From: Comamonas sp. lk
GTDB taxonomy: Bacteria > Pseudomonadota > Gammaproteobacteria > Burkholderiales > Burkholderiaceae_C
Assembly (NCBI GenBank): GCA_945925985.1
Contig: CAMELV010000004.1
Location: 1 to 64,000, forward strand
Direction: 5' to 3'
DNA: 64,000 bases
Both the position numbers and the translations under genes were made by a program. Numbering within the stretch: position 1 is the stretch's first letter; each line of letters begins with the position of its first letter. The notes below the pieces were generated by a model. It was not told where the DNA came from. It saw only the letters and a program-made list of their open reading frames with translations, and made no database searches. Below, piece by piece: positions 7,812 through 16,008 of the stretch.

Positions 7812-9439
7812 GCGCTCACCTGAAAGGGATGTTGAAGAATGCAATCGGCACCTTTTTCGCCGATGGCTATCGCGGCCGCGTTGGTGTTGGACGAGGGCAT
7901 CGTCGGCATGATCGAAGAATCAATCACCCGCAGAGCCTGTACCCCTTTGACCCGCAGCTGCGGGTCAACCACGGCCATGGCATCGGTACCCATCTTGCAA
8001 GTGCCAATGGGGTGCCAGGAGGTTTGGCCACACTGACGGATGTAGTCCAGCACCGCCGCATCGTTTTGCACATCCAGCCCGGGGCGGGTTTCACGCCGGA
8101 TCAAACCCTGCAAAGCCGGTTGGCCAGAGACATGGCGAGCCATGCGAAAGGCGCGCACCATGTCTTCCTGATCTGCAGGGTGGTGCAAATAACGCGGATC
8201 CATCAAGGGCGCCTTCAAGGCATCGGGGGAATGCGCATGCACATGACCACGCGAGCGTGGACGCAACTGAAAAAACCCGATCCCAAAACCCGGAAAGGGG
8301 TCAAGACCCGCGCCAGGGCTGCGCGTGTAGCGACTGTTGGCACTCAGGTGCGTCATTTGGATCTTCACCGTGGCGCGCGGCTCGTCGGGATGTGCAGGAA
8401 CCAGCGCATGGACGGTGGCCGACGGCGTGGCCATCATGCCCCGCCGCGTCAGCAAATACTTGGCGCCCATCCAAGCCTGGCGGATCGGACTAGAGACAAT
8501 TTCGTTCAGACTGATGCGCTGGGTGCATTCAAAAGTGATGCGCCCCTGCAAGTGGTCACACAGGTTTTCACCCACACCGGGCACATCGGCTTTGACCTCA
8601 ACACCCAGCTCACGCAGGCGATTGGCCTGGCCAACGCCGGAGAGCTCCAGCAACTGCGGGGACACGATGGGCCCGGCGCTGAGGATCACTTCACGCCGAG
8701 CCAGCACTTGCAGCGCTTGGCCATGGTGCAGGTAGCGGATTCCCACCGCCCGCGTGCCCTCCCACATCACCGAAGTGGCCTGGGCCTGCACTTGCAGGGT
8801 GAGCCGAGGCGGGGTGAACCGGTCCAGATAAGCCCGTGCCGTGCTGCTGCGCTGCCCCTGATGGGTGGACAACTGCAAATAGCCTACGCCTTCGTAGCGA
8901 GCACCGTTGTAGTCGGGGTTGGCGGCAATACCGGCTTCCAGACACCCTGCATGGAAAGCATCCCCCAGCGGCTGCGGGTCTTCGGCCAACGACGTCACCT
9001 GGATCGGGCCCTGCCGGCCCCGGTAGGCGGCGTCGCCCAGGGGCGCAGATTCGAGTTTTTTGAAATAGGGCAACAAATCCTGATAGCCCCAACCGGTGCA
9101 CCCCAGGTCACGCCAATGGTCGTACTCCCGTGGATCCCCGCGCACATAAATCATGCCGTTGATCGAACTAGACCCCCCCGGCATCTTGCCGCGTGGCCAG
9201 TACACCTTCTGGTTGTTGACCTGCTCTTGCGGCTCGGTAAAGAACGGCCACACATACTTGGGGTTTTGCAGCAGCCGACCAATGCCCAAAGGGGTTCGCA
9301 CCCAAAAATCATTGTGGTGGGCGCCGCCTGCCTCGAGCAGCAGCACGCTGGTGTCGGGTCGCAGTGCCAGCCGATGGGCCAAGGCGGCGCCCGATGAGCC
9401 CGCCCCGACCACCACATAGTCGTAGCTGGGCGCACTCAA
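7808..9439 (-). CDS. GMC-family FAD-dependent alcohol dehydrogenase (choline/PEG dehydrogenase-like)
   Basis: A GMC oxidoreductase of about 543 residues. The FAD dinucleotide motif VVGAGSSGAALAHRL lies at residues 10-24. The second GMC signature is visible around RGKMPGGSSSINGMIYVRG. The C-terminal catalytic region TSWHPIGTCKMG (His) and SNTNAAAIAIGEK (Asn) is intact. Such enzymes oxidise primary alcohols, including polyethylene glycol ends and choline, passing electrons to quinone or cytochrome. I prefer the TTG at 9439, which overlaps the previous stop as TTGA and follows GGGGA; a GTG at 9457 would add six residues. Directly downstream is the sulfatase, so it may oxidise the desulfated alcohol. 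The substrate cannot be read from the sequence. Confidence 0.87.
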   Translation of the reverse strand: MSAPSYDYVVVGAGSSGAALAHRLALRPDTSVLLLEAGGAHHNDFWVRTPLGIGRLLQNPKYVWPFFTEPQEQVNNQKVYWPRGKMPGGSSSINGMIYVRGDPREYDHWRDLGCTGWGYQDLLPYFKKLESAPLGDAAYRGRQGPIQVTSLAEDPQPLGDAFHAGCLEAGIAANPDYNGARYEGVGYLQLSTHQGQRSSTARAYLDRFTPPRLTLQVQAQATSVMWEGTRAVGIRYLHHGQALQVLARREVILSAGPIVSPQLLELSGVGQANRLRELGVEVKADVPGVGENLCDHLQGRITFECTQRISLNEIVSSPIRQAWMGAKYLLTRRGMMATPSATVHALVPAHPDEPRATVKIQMTHLSANSRYTRSPGAGLDPFPGFGIGFFQLRPRSRGHVHAHSPDALKAPLMDPRYLHHPADQEDMVRAFRMARHVSGQPALQGLIRRETRPGLDVQNDAAVLDYIRQCGQTSWHPIGTCKMGTDAMAVVDPQLRVKGVQALRVIDSSIMPTMPSSNTNAAAIAIGEKGADCILQHPFQVSA

Positions 9440-10065
9440 GTCTTTGTCCCCAGCCACTGTTGCAGGGCAGCCAGCTCATGGCCCATCCGTGAAAATTGCA
9501 AATCAGGCATCTCTGGCAATTCAAAACCTGGGCCGGTACGCGGTGGCACCGGCTCGACCATCAGTTCGACAAGGGTCGGGCCGCGCTGGCTTAACAATTG
9601 CGGGAAGCGTTGCGCCCAGGTCTCTGCGCTGTCGATCACTTCGCTATGGGCGTACCCCGCTTCTTTCGCCAAACCCGCAAAAGACAAGGCAGGTTGCAAG
9701 GTGGCCAGGTTGCCCAGCCCGGAAAACTGGGTGCCGTTGCGAATGACGACATGTAAAAAATGATCTGGTCGCGCGGTGGCAACCGTGACCAGCCCGCCGA
9801 GCTCAAGCAGCAGACTCGCGTCACCATCCACCACCACCACGGCCCGCTCGGGCATGGCCAGTGCCAGACCTAAGCCCAGACCCGCGGCGCCACCCATCAG
9901 GGGCACCGAGCTGATCCGCCCAGGCGGTCGCCGGCTGGCGTCCCCGCCCGCGGCTTCGAGTTCAATGCGGTCAAAGGCAAACATGGCACCCATGGTGGCC
10001 ACCAACAATGAATCGGCGGGACGTTGCTGGGCGACCACGGAACAGGCTTGAATTAAGTTCATCAT
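9436..10065 (-). CDS. ThDP-binding decarboxylase subunit (sulfopyruvate decarboxylase beta / ComE-like)
   Basis: This 209-residue protein corresponds to the thiamine-diphosphate (PP) domain of two-subunit decarboxylases such as sulfopyruvate decarboxylase (ComDE) and related phosphonopyruvate decarboxylases. The GDxS ThDP/Mg motif is present as VVDGDASLLLELGGL, followed after about 25 residues by the expected IRNGT. Note GDA where ComE-like proteins commonly have GDG. The first of two adjacent ATG codons is at 10065, after GGAGATAAACCAC. The alpha-like subunit gene ends 5 nt upstream and the GMC gene overlaps at the 3' end. It probably forms a heteromeric alpha-keto acid decarboxylase with its neighbour. 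Whether the substrate carries a sulfonate is not shown. Confidence 0.75.
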   Translation of the reverse strand: MMNLIQACSVVAQQRPADSLLVATMGAMFAFDRIELEAAGGDASRRPPGRISSVPLMGGAAGLGLGLALAMPERAVVVVDGDASLLLELGGLVTVATARPDHFLHVVIRNGTQFSGLGNLATLQPALSFAGLAKEAGYAHSEVIDSAETWAQRFPQLLSQRGPTLVELMVEPVPPRTGPGFELPEMPDLQFSRMGHELAALQQWLGTKT

Positions 10066-10070
10066 GTGGT

Positions 10071-10610
10071 TTATCTCCAGGCCATGGGGGCGGACACCAG
10101 CAACACCACCGCGGTACGCTGGGCATGGGCCAGGGCATAGGCCTCGTCCATGCGGACCAAGTCGGCCTCAGAGTCCAGGCATAAAAAAGGCACCTTGAGG
10201 GCGGTGAGCAAAGGCTCCATGATGCGCACCATGGTCCGCCGCGACGCCGTACTGGGCTGCCCCAGGTTGGCGTATTCGCGCCCGAATTGCCCGACCATGA
10301 ACACCAAAGGCATTTGTGCATCCAGGCAGACCGCGCGCAGGGTGTTCATGCAGTTGTACAGCCCTTGGTTTTGCATCATCAGCAAGGGACGCTTGCCGCC
10401 CAAGGCCAAGCCTGCAGCCACAGTCACCACCTGGTTTTCACTGCAGCAGCCCACCAGCCTGACCCCAGGCAAGCCCTCTTCCAGCCGCTGGTGCAAGGCC
10501 AGTTGCACCCAGTCAGGCACCGTGACCACATGGTCCACCCGGTTGCGGGCCATAGCCTCCACACAGGCGGATGCCGGAACGGAAAAATCTTGCAGGTTGA
10601 CACTGGACAT
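10071..10610 (-). CDS. ThDP-dependent decarboxylase PYR-domain subunit (sulfopyruvate decarboxylase alpha / ComD-like)
   Basis: This 179-residue protein matches the pyrimidine-binding (PYR) half of ThDP enzymes of the ComD/phosphonopyruvate decarboxylase type. It shows DHVVTVPDW near residue 27, the catalytic-Glu region GCCSENQVVTVAAGLALGGKRP (Glu contacts the ThDP pyrimidine ring) and LLMMQNQGLYNCMNTLR. With the downstream PP-domain subunit it would make a full active site at the subunit interface. It is the first gene of the operon that runs to 2256. The ATG at 10610 has no strong ribosome site. The promoter should lie in 10611-10765. Confidence 0.75.
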   Translation of the reverse strand: MSSVNLQDFSVPASACVEAMARNRVDHVVTVPDWVQLALHQRLEEGLPGVRLVGCCSENQVVTVAAGLALGGKRPLLMMQNQGLYNCMNTLRAVCLDAQMPLVFMVGQFGREYANLGQPSTASRRTMVRIMEPLLTALKVPFLCLDSEADLVRMDEAYALAHAQRTAVVLLVSAPMAWR

Positions 10611-10765
10611 AGGGCGGTCTAATGGTGAGGAGTGACCTTAGTCTCCCCTCGCCACCGGCTGCCGTCTGTCCAAAATTTGACAATTCCCCCCCTGGAAAAC
10701 CATGAACGCCACGGCTCAGGTTTGGCGGGCAGACCTGCACCTAGCCCCGCCTGAGTCAGATGGCG
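10611..10765. promoter_or_regulatory. Presumed promoter region of the sulfatase operon
   Basis: This 155-bp spacer separates the cysteine hydrolase gene from the first operon gene, both on the minus strand. It is the only non-coding space upstream of the operon, so a promoter here is likely unless transcription reads through from queG. I could not pick out a convincing -35/-10 pair or operator. Confidence 0.35.
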
Positions 10766-11575
10766 TCAGTCCAGCTCAGGCAGTTCGGCCAGGGTCGCTG
10801 TGCGCACACCGGCAGCACGCGCTTGAGCCAAAAAGGCTTGGCCGGCTGCCTCAAAACCCGTCACCGGGCTCATGCAGTCGGTCAGCAGTACGGTGTGCCG
10901 CAGTCGCTCGGCCGGCAGCTGGGCCAGCATGTCTTGCACCGACGCCGCCACGCAGTGGCTGAGCGCCTCACCCGCCACCAGCAACAGTCCCGCGCCGGCG
11001 GCCAGACGGGTCATCAGTGGCAGGTTGAGTGCGGTGCCCGGGTCATCAGCGCGCGGCACTTCGGCGCGAAAGGCGCTGTACTGCTCGGTCATCGGGTTCA
11101 GGCCCTTGAGCACCTTTTCGCACAGTTGGCCGCTGTGCATCTCCCAGTCGGCAATGCTGCGGGCCAGGCGGGTGTGGATGTTGTGGCCCCAGGTGCCCAG
11201 CACGCAGTGCACCGGCCAGACCACCAACTGGCGCTGCCCCGGCGCCTCCAGCGCGTCCAAATAGGCCAGCACCTCAGTTGTTCGGGCGGCATCCCTTGGC
11301 CGCCACTGGCCGGCCCGCACGGCCGCCGCCGTCACCAGGCTGAAGGGCGCTGCCGCGTTGCCATCGGCCTGCAGCCAAAAGCTGGTGCGCTCAATGCCCA
11401 CGCTGGGGTGCGAGTCCAGGGTGACTGTGATGGCTTGCACCGCCGCCCGGTGCTGTTGCACCCAGTCGGCCAGCCGGCTCATGTCGGACTGGGCGCCAGG
11501 CACCGGCAGCGCCGCGCCCTCAATGTCCAAAAAGTCATTTTGCGGATCGATGATCAGCAGTTCACAGGGGCGCAT
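10766..11575 (-). CDS. Isochorismatase-like cysteine hydrolase
   Basis: This 269-residue protein is of the isochorismatase/nicotinamidase superfamily. The catalytic Asp is in LLIIDPQNDFL (residue 10), a Lys lies in the CEKVLKG segment about two thirds in, and the nucleophile is in GEALSHCVAAS with the preceding residues forming the expected turn. It is somewhat longer than simple nicotinamidases (about 200 residues). It starts 15 bp after the queG stop on the same strand, so the two are probably co-transcribed. The reaction could be hydrolysis of a pyrazinamide/nicotinamide-type amide, but the substrate cannot be deduced. Confidence 0.8.
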   Translation of the reverse strand: MRPCELLIIDPQNDFLDIEGAALPVPGAQSDMSRLADWVQQHRAAVQAITVTLDSHPSVGIERTSFWLQADGNAAAPFSLVTAAAVRAGQWRPRDAARTTEVLAYLDALEAPGQRQLVVWPVHCVLGTWGHNIHTRLARSIADWEMHSGQLCEKVLKGLNPMTEQYSAFRAEVPRADDPGTALNLPLMTRLAAGAGLLLVAGEALSHCVAASVQDMLAQLPAERLRHTVLLTDCMSPVTGFEAAGQAFLAQARAAGVRTATLAELPELD

Positions 11576-11589
11576 GGCAGGTCCTTGGG

Positions 11590-12723
11590 TCAGTTCAGCA
11601 GGCTAAGTACGGCCGGCTGGGTCGGCTCGGTAGGTGATTGTTGCAGGGCCCAGGCCACGTGCTCGCGCACCAGGCTGCTGGGGTGGTCAAGACGGGCTTG
11701 CAGGGCCGCCAGCCAGGGCGCGGCTGCCTCGGGCAAGGCCGTGCGCAGCGCGTTGCCCAGCGCCACGGCCACGTTACGCAACCAGCGCTCATGGCCAATG
11801 CGCCGGATCGGGCTGCCCTCGGTCAGGCGCAAAAAATCGGCCTCGCTCCAGCCCAGCAAGGTTACCAGTTGTTGACCGACCAGGCCTTGGCGTTCGTCAA
11901 AATCCGGCAGGGCACTGCGCTGGGCGTAGCGATTCCAGGGGCATACCAGCTGGCAATCGTCGCAACCGTAAATGCGGTTGCCCATCAGCGGGCGCAATTC
12001 CAGCGGGATGGCGCCCGCGTGCTCTATCGTCAGGTAAGAGATGCAGCGCCGGGCGTCAAGCCGGTGCGGCGCCACGATGGCCTGGGTCGGGCAAATGTCG
12101 ATGCAGGCGCCGCAACTGCCGCAATGGGCCGACACGGGTTCGCTGGGCGGCAATGCCAGGTCCACATAAATCTCGCCCAAGAAAAACATGGAGCCAGCCT
12201 CGCGGTTGAGCAGCAGAGTGTGTTTGCCGCGCCAACCCTGGCCGCTGCGCGATGCCAACTCGGCCTCCAGCACCGGCGCTGAATCAGTAAACACACGGTG
12301 GCCAAAGGGCCCAACCGCCGCCTCAATGTGGTCGCTCAGCCGCTGCAGGCGTTGCCGAAGCACCTTGTGGTAATCCCGCCCACGGGCATAGAGCGAGACA
12401 ATGGCCTCGCCGGGGCTCTGCAAGCGGGCCAGTTCATGGGCTTGCCAGTTGGGCTCAGTCGCGGCGCTAAGGTAATCCATGCGAGCCGTGATCACGCTCA
12501 CAGTGCCCGGCACCAGCTCGGCGGGGCGGGCACGGCGCAGACCATGGGCGGCCATGTAGTGCATGTCACCATGAAAACCGCTGGCCAACCAGGCTGATAA
12601 TCCGGCCTCAGATGAGGACAAATCCACCCCCGCGACGCCAATTTGGGAGAAGCCGAGCGCTCGTGCCCATTGCTGGATGTCTGCCACCAGGCGCTGGCTG
12701 TGATGCGTGAATTGAGTAGTCAC
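11590..12723 (-). CDS. queG: Epoxyqueuosine reductase QueG
   Basis: QueG reduces epoxyqueuosine to queuosine in the anticodon of tRNA(Asp/Asn/His/Tyr), using cobalamin and two [4Fe-4S] clusters. The 377-residue length is typical. The ferredoxin-like cluster motifs are CGSCGACIDICP and, after a break, CDDCQLVCPW. The RDYHKVLRQRLQ region is family-typical, and a HEAT-like tail follows from about residue 300. The GTG start at 12723 lies inside the 5' end of the divergent tsaE gene, so the two genes share about 21 bp at their starts. This head-to-head pair is common in proteobacteria. Confidence 0.95.
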   Translation of the reverse strand: MTTQFTHHSQRLVADIQQWARALGFSQIGVAGVDLSSSEAGLSAWLASGFHGDMHYMAAHGLRRARPAELVPGTVSVITARMDYLSAATEPNWQAHELARLQSPGEAIVSLYARGRDYHKVLRQRLQRLSDHIEAAVGPFGHRVFTDSAPVLEAELASRSGQGWRGKHTLLLNREAGSMFFLGEIYVDLALPPSEPVSAHCGSCGACIDICPTQAIVAPHRLDARRCISYLTIEHAGAIPLELRPLMGNRIYGCDDCQLVCPWNRYAQRSALPDFDERQGLVGQQLVTLLGWSEADFLRLTEGSPIRRIGHERWLRNVAVALGNALRTALPEAAAPWLAALQARLDHPSSLVREHVAWALQQSPTEPTQPAVLSLLN

Positions 12724-13209
12724 ACGCCGATTGTAAAAACCCTGGTCTGGCCCGACGAGGTGGCCACACAGACCTTTGCCACCGCGTTAGCCGGCCAGCC
12801 TGGTCTGGGCCAAGCCGTCATTGAGCTGCGAGGTGAATTGGGTGCTGGCAAGACCACGCTGGTGCGACACCTGCTGCGTGCGCTGGGCATCCAGGGCCGG
12901 GTCAAAAGCCCCACCTACGCGGTGGTCGAACCCTATGAGCTGCCGGGGCTCGGCATCTGGCACTTTGATTTTTACCGCCTGAACGACCCACGCGAGTGGG
13001 AGGATGCGGGTTTTCGCGATATTTTTGCCGGCCCCGGGCTCAAACTGGCCGAATGGCCGGACAAAGCAGCCGGCTATATGCCCACCGCCGACCTGGTGAT
13101 CAACCTCACCGTGCGCGACGATGAGACTCGTGAGGCGTGCCTGACCGCCCAAAGCCCGCTGGGTGCGATGCTGCTGTCCGCCATCACTGGCACCGGCGGG
13201 GAGGCCTGA
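12703..13209 (+). CDS. tsaE: tRNA threonylcarbamoyladenosine biosynthesis ATPase TsaE
   Basis: TsaE is the small ATPase that works with TsaB and TsaD to make t6A at position 37 of ANN-decoding tRNAs. The Walker A motif GELGAGKTT lies near residues 44-52, followed by VKSPTYAVVEPY, HFDFYRL and the family Trp in LAEWPDK. At 168 residues it has normal length. I choose the ATG at 12703; an upstream in-frame start at 12643 would run 60 bp further into the divergent queG gene. amiC follows after 6 bp, giving the tsaE-ami order seen in E. coli and others. Confidence 0.93.
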   Translation: MRELSSHTPIVKTLVWPDEVATQTFATALAGQPGLGQAVIELRGELGAGKTTLVRHLLRALGIQGRVKSPTYAVVEPYELPGLGIWHFDFYRLNDPREWEDAGFRDIFAGPGLKLAEWPDKAAGYMPTADLVINLTVRDDETREACLTAQSPLGAMLLSAITGTGGEA

Positions 13210-13215
13210 GCGCCC

Positions 13216-14628
13216 ATGCAACGCCGGGTCTTGATCACCTGTGCCGGTTTGGCACTGCTGGCCTGGCAAAGGCTGGCGCGCGGCGCAACCATTTTGGCGG
13301 TGCGGCTGTGGCCGGCGCCCGACTACTCCCGCATCACGATCGAATCCGACACCGCACTCAAGGTGCGCACCACGCTGGTGGCCGACCCGCCTCGGCTGGC
13401 GGTGGACATCGACGGCGTGGAACTGGACAGCACGCTGCGCGAGCTGGTGACCAAGCTGGGGCAGGACGACCCCAATATCGCAGGCATCCGGGTCGGCCAG
13501 AACGCACCAGGCGTGGTCCGGCTGGTGCTGGACCTGAAACAAGCCATAGCACCGCAGGTCTTCACACTGGAACCGGTTGCCGCCTACCGACACCGGCTGG
13601 TGTTTGACCTGTACCCCGCACAAGCGGTAGACCCGCTGCAGGCACTGATCAATGAGCGGCTGAAGGCAACGCCAACCCCAGCACAAGCGCCGGTGCCAGC
13701 AACTACCCCAGACCCACTGGGTGAGTTGATCGCCCGCAAGCAGGCCGGCAGCGCGCCAGCCCCGGCAACCTTGGCAACCCCGGCCAGCACACCAATTGCT
13801 ACACAAATAATAGCTACAACCCCAATAACCACGGGGGCTAGAGCCCTAAAACACCCTGAAGTCGCGAGCCCGGCAGCCAGCCTGCGCACGGCCTCACCGG
13901 CCACCGAGCGCCTGATCGTCGTGGCGCTGGATGCCGGCCATGGCGGTGAAGACCCCGGCGCAATCGGCCCCGCCGGCACCCGTGAAAAAGACGTGGTGCT
14001 GCGGCTGGCCCTGCGGCTGCGCGAGCGCATCAATGCGGCTAACGTCAACGGCAACACGATGCGCGCCTTCCTCACCCGCGACGGGGACTTCTTTGTGCCG
14101 CTGCATGTGCGGGTGGAGAAAGCCCGCCGCGTACAGGCTGACCTGTTTATCAGCCTGCACGCCGACGCCTTCTACACACCAAGGCCGCAGGGTGCCAGCG
14201 TGTTTGCGCTGAGCCAAGGCGGCGCCTCCAGTACCGCGGCGCGCTGGATGGCAGAGCGGGAGAACAAGGCCGACCTGATCGGCGGCCTGAATGTTGGCGT
14301 GCGCGACGCGCAGGTGCGCCACGCCATGCTGGACATGAGCACCACCGCCCAGATCAAGGACAGCCTGCGCCTGGGCGGCAGCATGCTGGGCGAGATTGGC
14401 CGCATCGGCAAGCTGCACAAACCGCACGTCGAGCAAGCGGCTTTTGCAGTGCTGAAGGCGCCCGATATTCCCAGCGTGCTGGTGGAAGCAGCCTTCATCA
14501 GCAACCCCGACGAGGAAGCCAGACTCAACACCGACGAGTACCAGGAGCAACTGGCCGATGCGCTGATGCGCGGCATCACGGCCTATTTCTCTAAAAACCC
14601 GCCGCTAGCGCGCAACCGCACCCTGTGA
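13216..14628 (+). CDS. amiC: N-acetylmuramoyl-L-alanine amidase with AMIN domain (AmiB/AmiC type)
   Basis: This 470-residue periplasmic amidase cleaves the stem peptide from murein during daughter-cell separation. Order: export signal (first 24 residues, ending LARGA), AMIN septal-targeting domain (about 28-135), a low-complexity Pro/Ala linker, then Amidase_3 from about 233. That domain shows zinc ligands in VALDAGHGGEDPGAIG and FISLHADAF and the catalytic Glu in VLVEAAFISNPDE. A copy of the interspersed repeat family described at 13798 lies in the linker and is read in frame. It follows tsaE by 6 bp. The usual next gene, mutL, is 19 kb away. Confidence 0.93.
   Translation: MQRRVLITCAGLALLAWQRLARGATILAVRLWPAPDYSRITIESDTALKVRTTLVADPPRLAVDIDGVELDSTLRELVTKLGQDDPNIAGIRVGQNAPGVVRLVLDLKQAIAPQVFTLEPVAAYRHRLVFDLYPAQAVDPLQALINERLKATPTPAQAPVPATTPDPLGELIARKQAGSAPAPATLATPASTPIATQIIATTPITTGARALKHPEVASPAASLRTASPATERLIVVALDAGHGGEDPGAIGPAGTREKDVVLRLALRLRERINAANVNGNTMRAFLTRDGDFFVPLHVRVEKARRVQADLFISLHADAFYTPRPQGASVFALSQGGASSTAARWMAERENKADLIGGLNVGVRDAQVRHAMLDMSTTAQIKDSLRLGGSMLGEIGRIGKLHKPHVEQAAFAVLKAPDIPSVLVEAAFISNPDEEARLNTDEYQEQLADALMRGITAYFSKNPPLARNRTL
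13798..13852 (+). repeat. Interspersed coding repeat, copy 1 (in amiC linker)
   Basis: About 55 bp starting with GCTACACAAATAATAGC (inverted GCTA/TAGC ends) and ending with a GGGGGCTAGAGCC-type core. It closely matches the copy in miaA at 38917: both share AACCCCAATA, then CCACGGGGGCT. It is translated in frame within a non-conserved linker. Confidence 0.75.
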
Positions 14629-14750
14629 CGCCTTGGGTTTGGTGACGGCTAGGCGGGTGGCGGCGCGTTCCCGAGCCCAAAAAGTTTGCCGAGAGGCTGT
14701 CGTTCATGGTTGGGCCGACGCAGCCAGCGCAGGCACCACGGCTTGTTCGG

Positions 14751-16007
14751 TCATTGGGTAATTCTTATCTGCGGCTTGCTTGTGGGTAGCCCCAGGGTAA
14801 TCAGCCAGCAGGCCAGCAGCATCAGCGCCGAGCCCACCAGCGCGTACAGCAGGCCACCCCATTGGTAGAGCAACCCAGACAACAGCGTTCCCACGAATCG
14901 CCCCACGGCATTGGCGGCGTAATAAAAACCCACGTCCTCGGCGGCTTTCTCCGAGCCCGCATAAGCCAACACCAAGTAGGAGTGAATGGATGAGTTGACG
15001 GCAAAGGCAAAGCCGAACACGCCCAGGCCACCCACCACCACCCACTCCAGATTCGGCACATTCATAAACACAGCGATGGCCAAGGCCACGGGTACCACTG
15101 CGAGTGCGGCCGACCACAGGCGCGCTGCGGGCACCTCGGTACTCAGGCCATCACTGCTTCGGCGGACCAGGTGCGGCGCAAAGGCCTGCACCACACCGTA
15201 GCTGATCGTCCACAGCGCCAGAAAACCGCCCACCATGGGGCGTGACCAACCCGAGGCGTACAAGAAAACCGGCACACCCACCACGAACCACACGTCCCGC
15301 GCGCCAAACAGCACCACCCGGGCTGCCGCCAGCAGGTTGATACCCTGGTTTTTGGCGAAAAGCTCTTTGGCCGACTTTGACGCCTTGCCTTTGCCCATGA
15401 GCTTGGGCACGAACAGCACCACCCCCATGAGCACCATAGCCAGCAACCCGGCCATGAGCCACAGCGAGGCCCGAAAACCCAGCAGCTCCAGCAGCAAACC
15501 ACCCAGGAAGAAGCCAATGCCTTTCATGGCGTTTTTACTGCCGGTGAACCACGCGACCCACTTGAACAGCTGACCCGAGGCCTCGCCCGCCGTCAGTTTG
15601 ATGGCGGATTTGCTGGCCGTTTTGGTCAGGTCCTTGGCCACACCACAGACGCCCTGCGACAACACCACCCAGGCCACTGACAGGGTCGCTGTCCAGTCGG
15701 GTGAAAGCGCAGAAAGCAGCAGGAAACCAGTGATTTGGGTCGCAAGTCCCACCGCCAGCATGCGCGCAATGCCGTAGCGCGTTGCCAACCACCCGCCAAT
15801 CAGGTTGGCAACAATGCCGGCCGCCTCGTACAGCAAAAACAACAATGCCAGCGCAAATGGCGAGTAACCCAGCTTGTAAAAGTGCAGCAGCACCAGCATG
15901 CGCAGTGCGCCATCAGTGAGCGTAAAGCCCCAGTAGGCGCTGGTGACAATGGCGTAATTCCGTGCGCCACCGTTTCCGGGCTGGGCGGTGAGCGCAGTAC
16001 CGGCCAT
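14751..16007 (-). CDS. arsJ: Organoarsenical efflux MFS permease ArsJ
   Basis: ArsJ exports 1-arseno-3-phosphoglycerate, the unstable product made when glyceraldehyde-3-phosphate dehydrogenase uses arsenate in place of phosphate. This 418-residue protein has about 12 membrane segments and the ArsJ-typical blocks AYWGFTLTDGALRMLVLLHF, KLGYSPFALALLFLLYE, KDLTKTASKSAIKL, TGSKNAMKGIGFFLGG, GARDVWFVV and MVGGFLALW. The start at 16007 lies 1 nt after the stop of the gap gene (TGA-T-ATG), so translation is probably coupled. A longer in-frame reading from 16109 would run into gap. Together the pair gives arsenate resistance without reduction. No ArsR-like gene is adjacent. Confidence 0.9.
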   Translation of the reverse strand: MAGTALTAQPGNGGARNYAIVTSAYWGFTLTDGALRMLVLLHFYKLGYSPFALALLFLLYEAAGIVANLIGGWLATRYGIARMLAVGLATQITGFLLLSALSPDWTATLSVAWVVLSQGVCGVAKDLTKTASKSAIKLTAGEASGQLFKWVAWFTGSKNAMKGIGFFLGGLLLELLGFRASLWLMAGLLAMVLMGVVLFVPKLMGKGKASKSAKELFAKNQGINLLAAARVVLFGARDVWFVVGVPVFLYASGWSRPMVGGFLALWTISYGVVQAFAPHLVRRSSDGLSTEVPAARLWSAALAVVPVALAIAVFMNVPNLEWVVVGGLGVFGFAFAVNSSIHSYLVLAYAGSEKAAEDVGFYYAANAVGRFVGTLLSGLLYQWGGLLYALVGSALMLLACWLITLGLPTSKPQIRITQ

Positions 16008-16008
16008 A

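Noticed and set aside
7703-9397. 564-codon plus-strand open frame opposite the GMC gene
   Set aside because: It is antisense to a clear GMC oxidoreductase, His/Arg/Gly-rich in a way typical of GC-rich shadow frames, with no recognisable domain.
12787-13806. 339-codon minus-strand open frame opposite tsaE and amiC
   Set aside because: Antisense to both genes; Gln/His/Val-rich with no motif.
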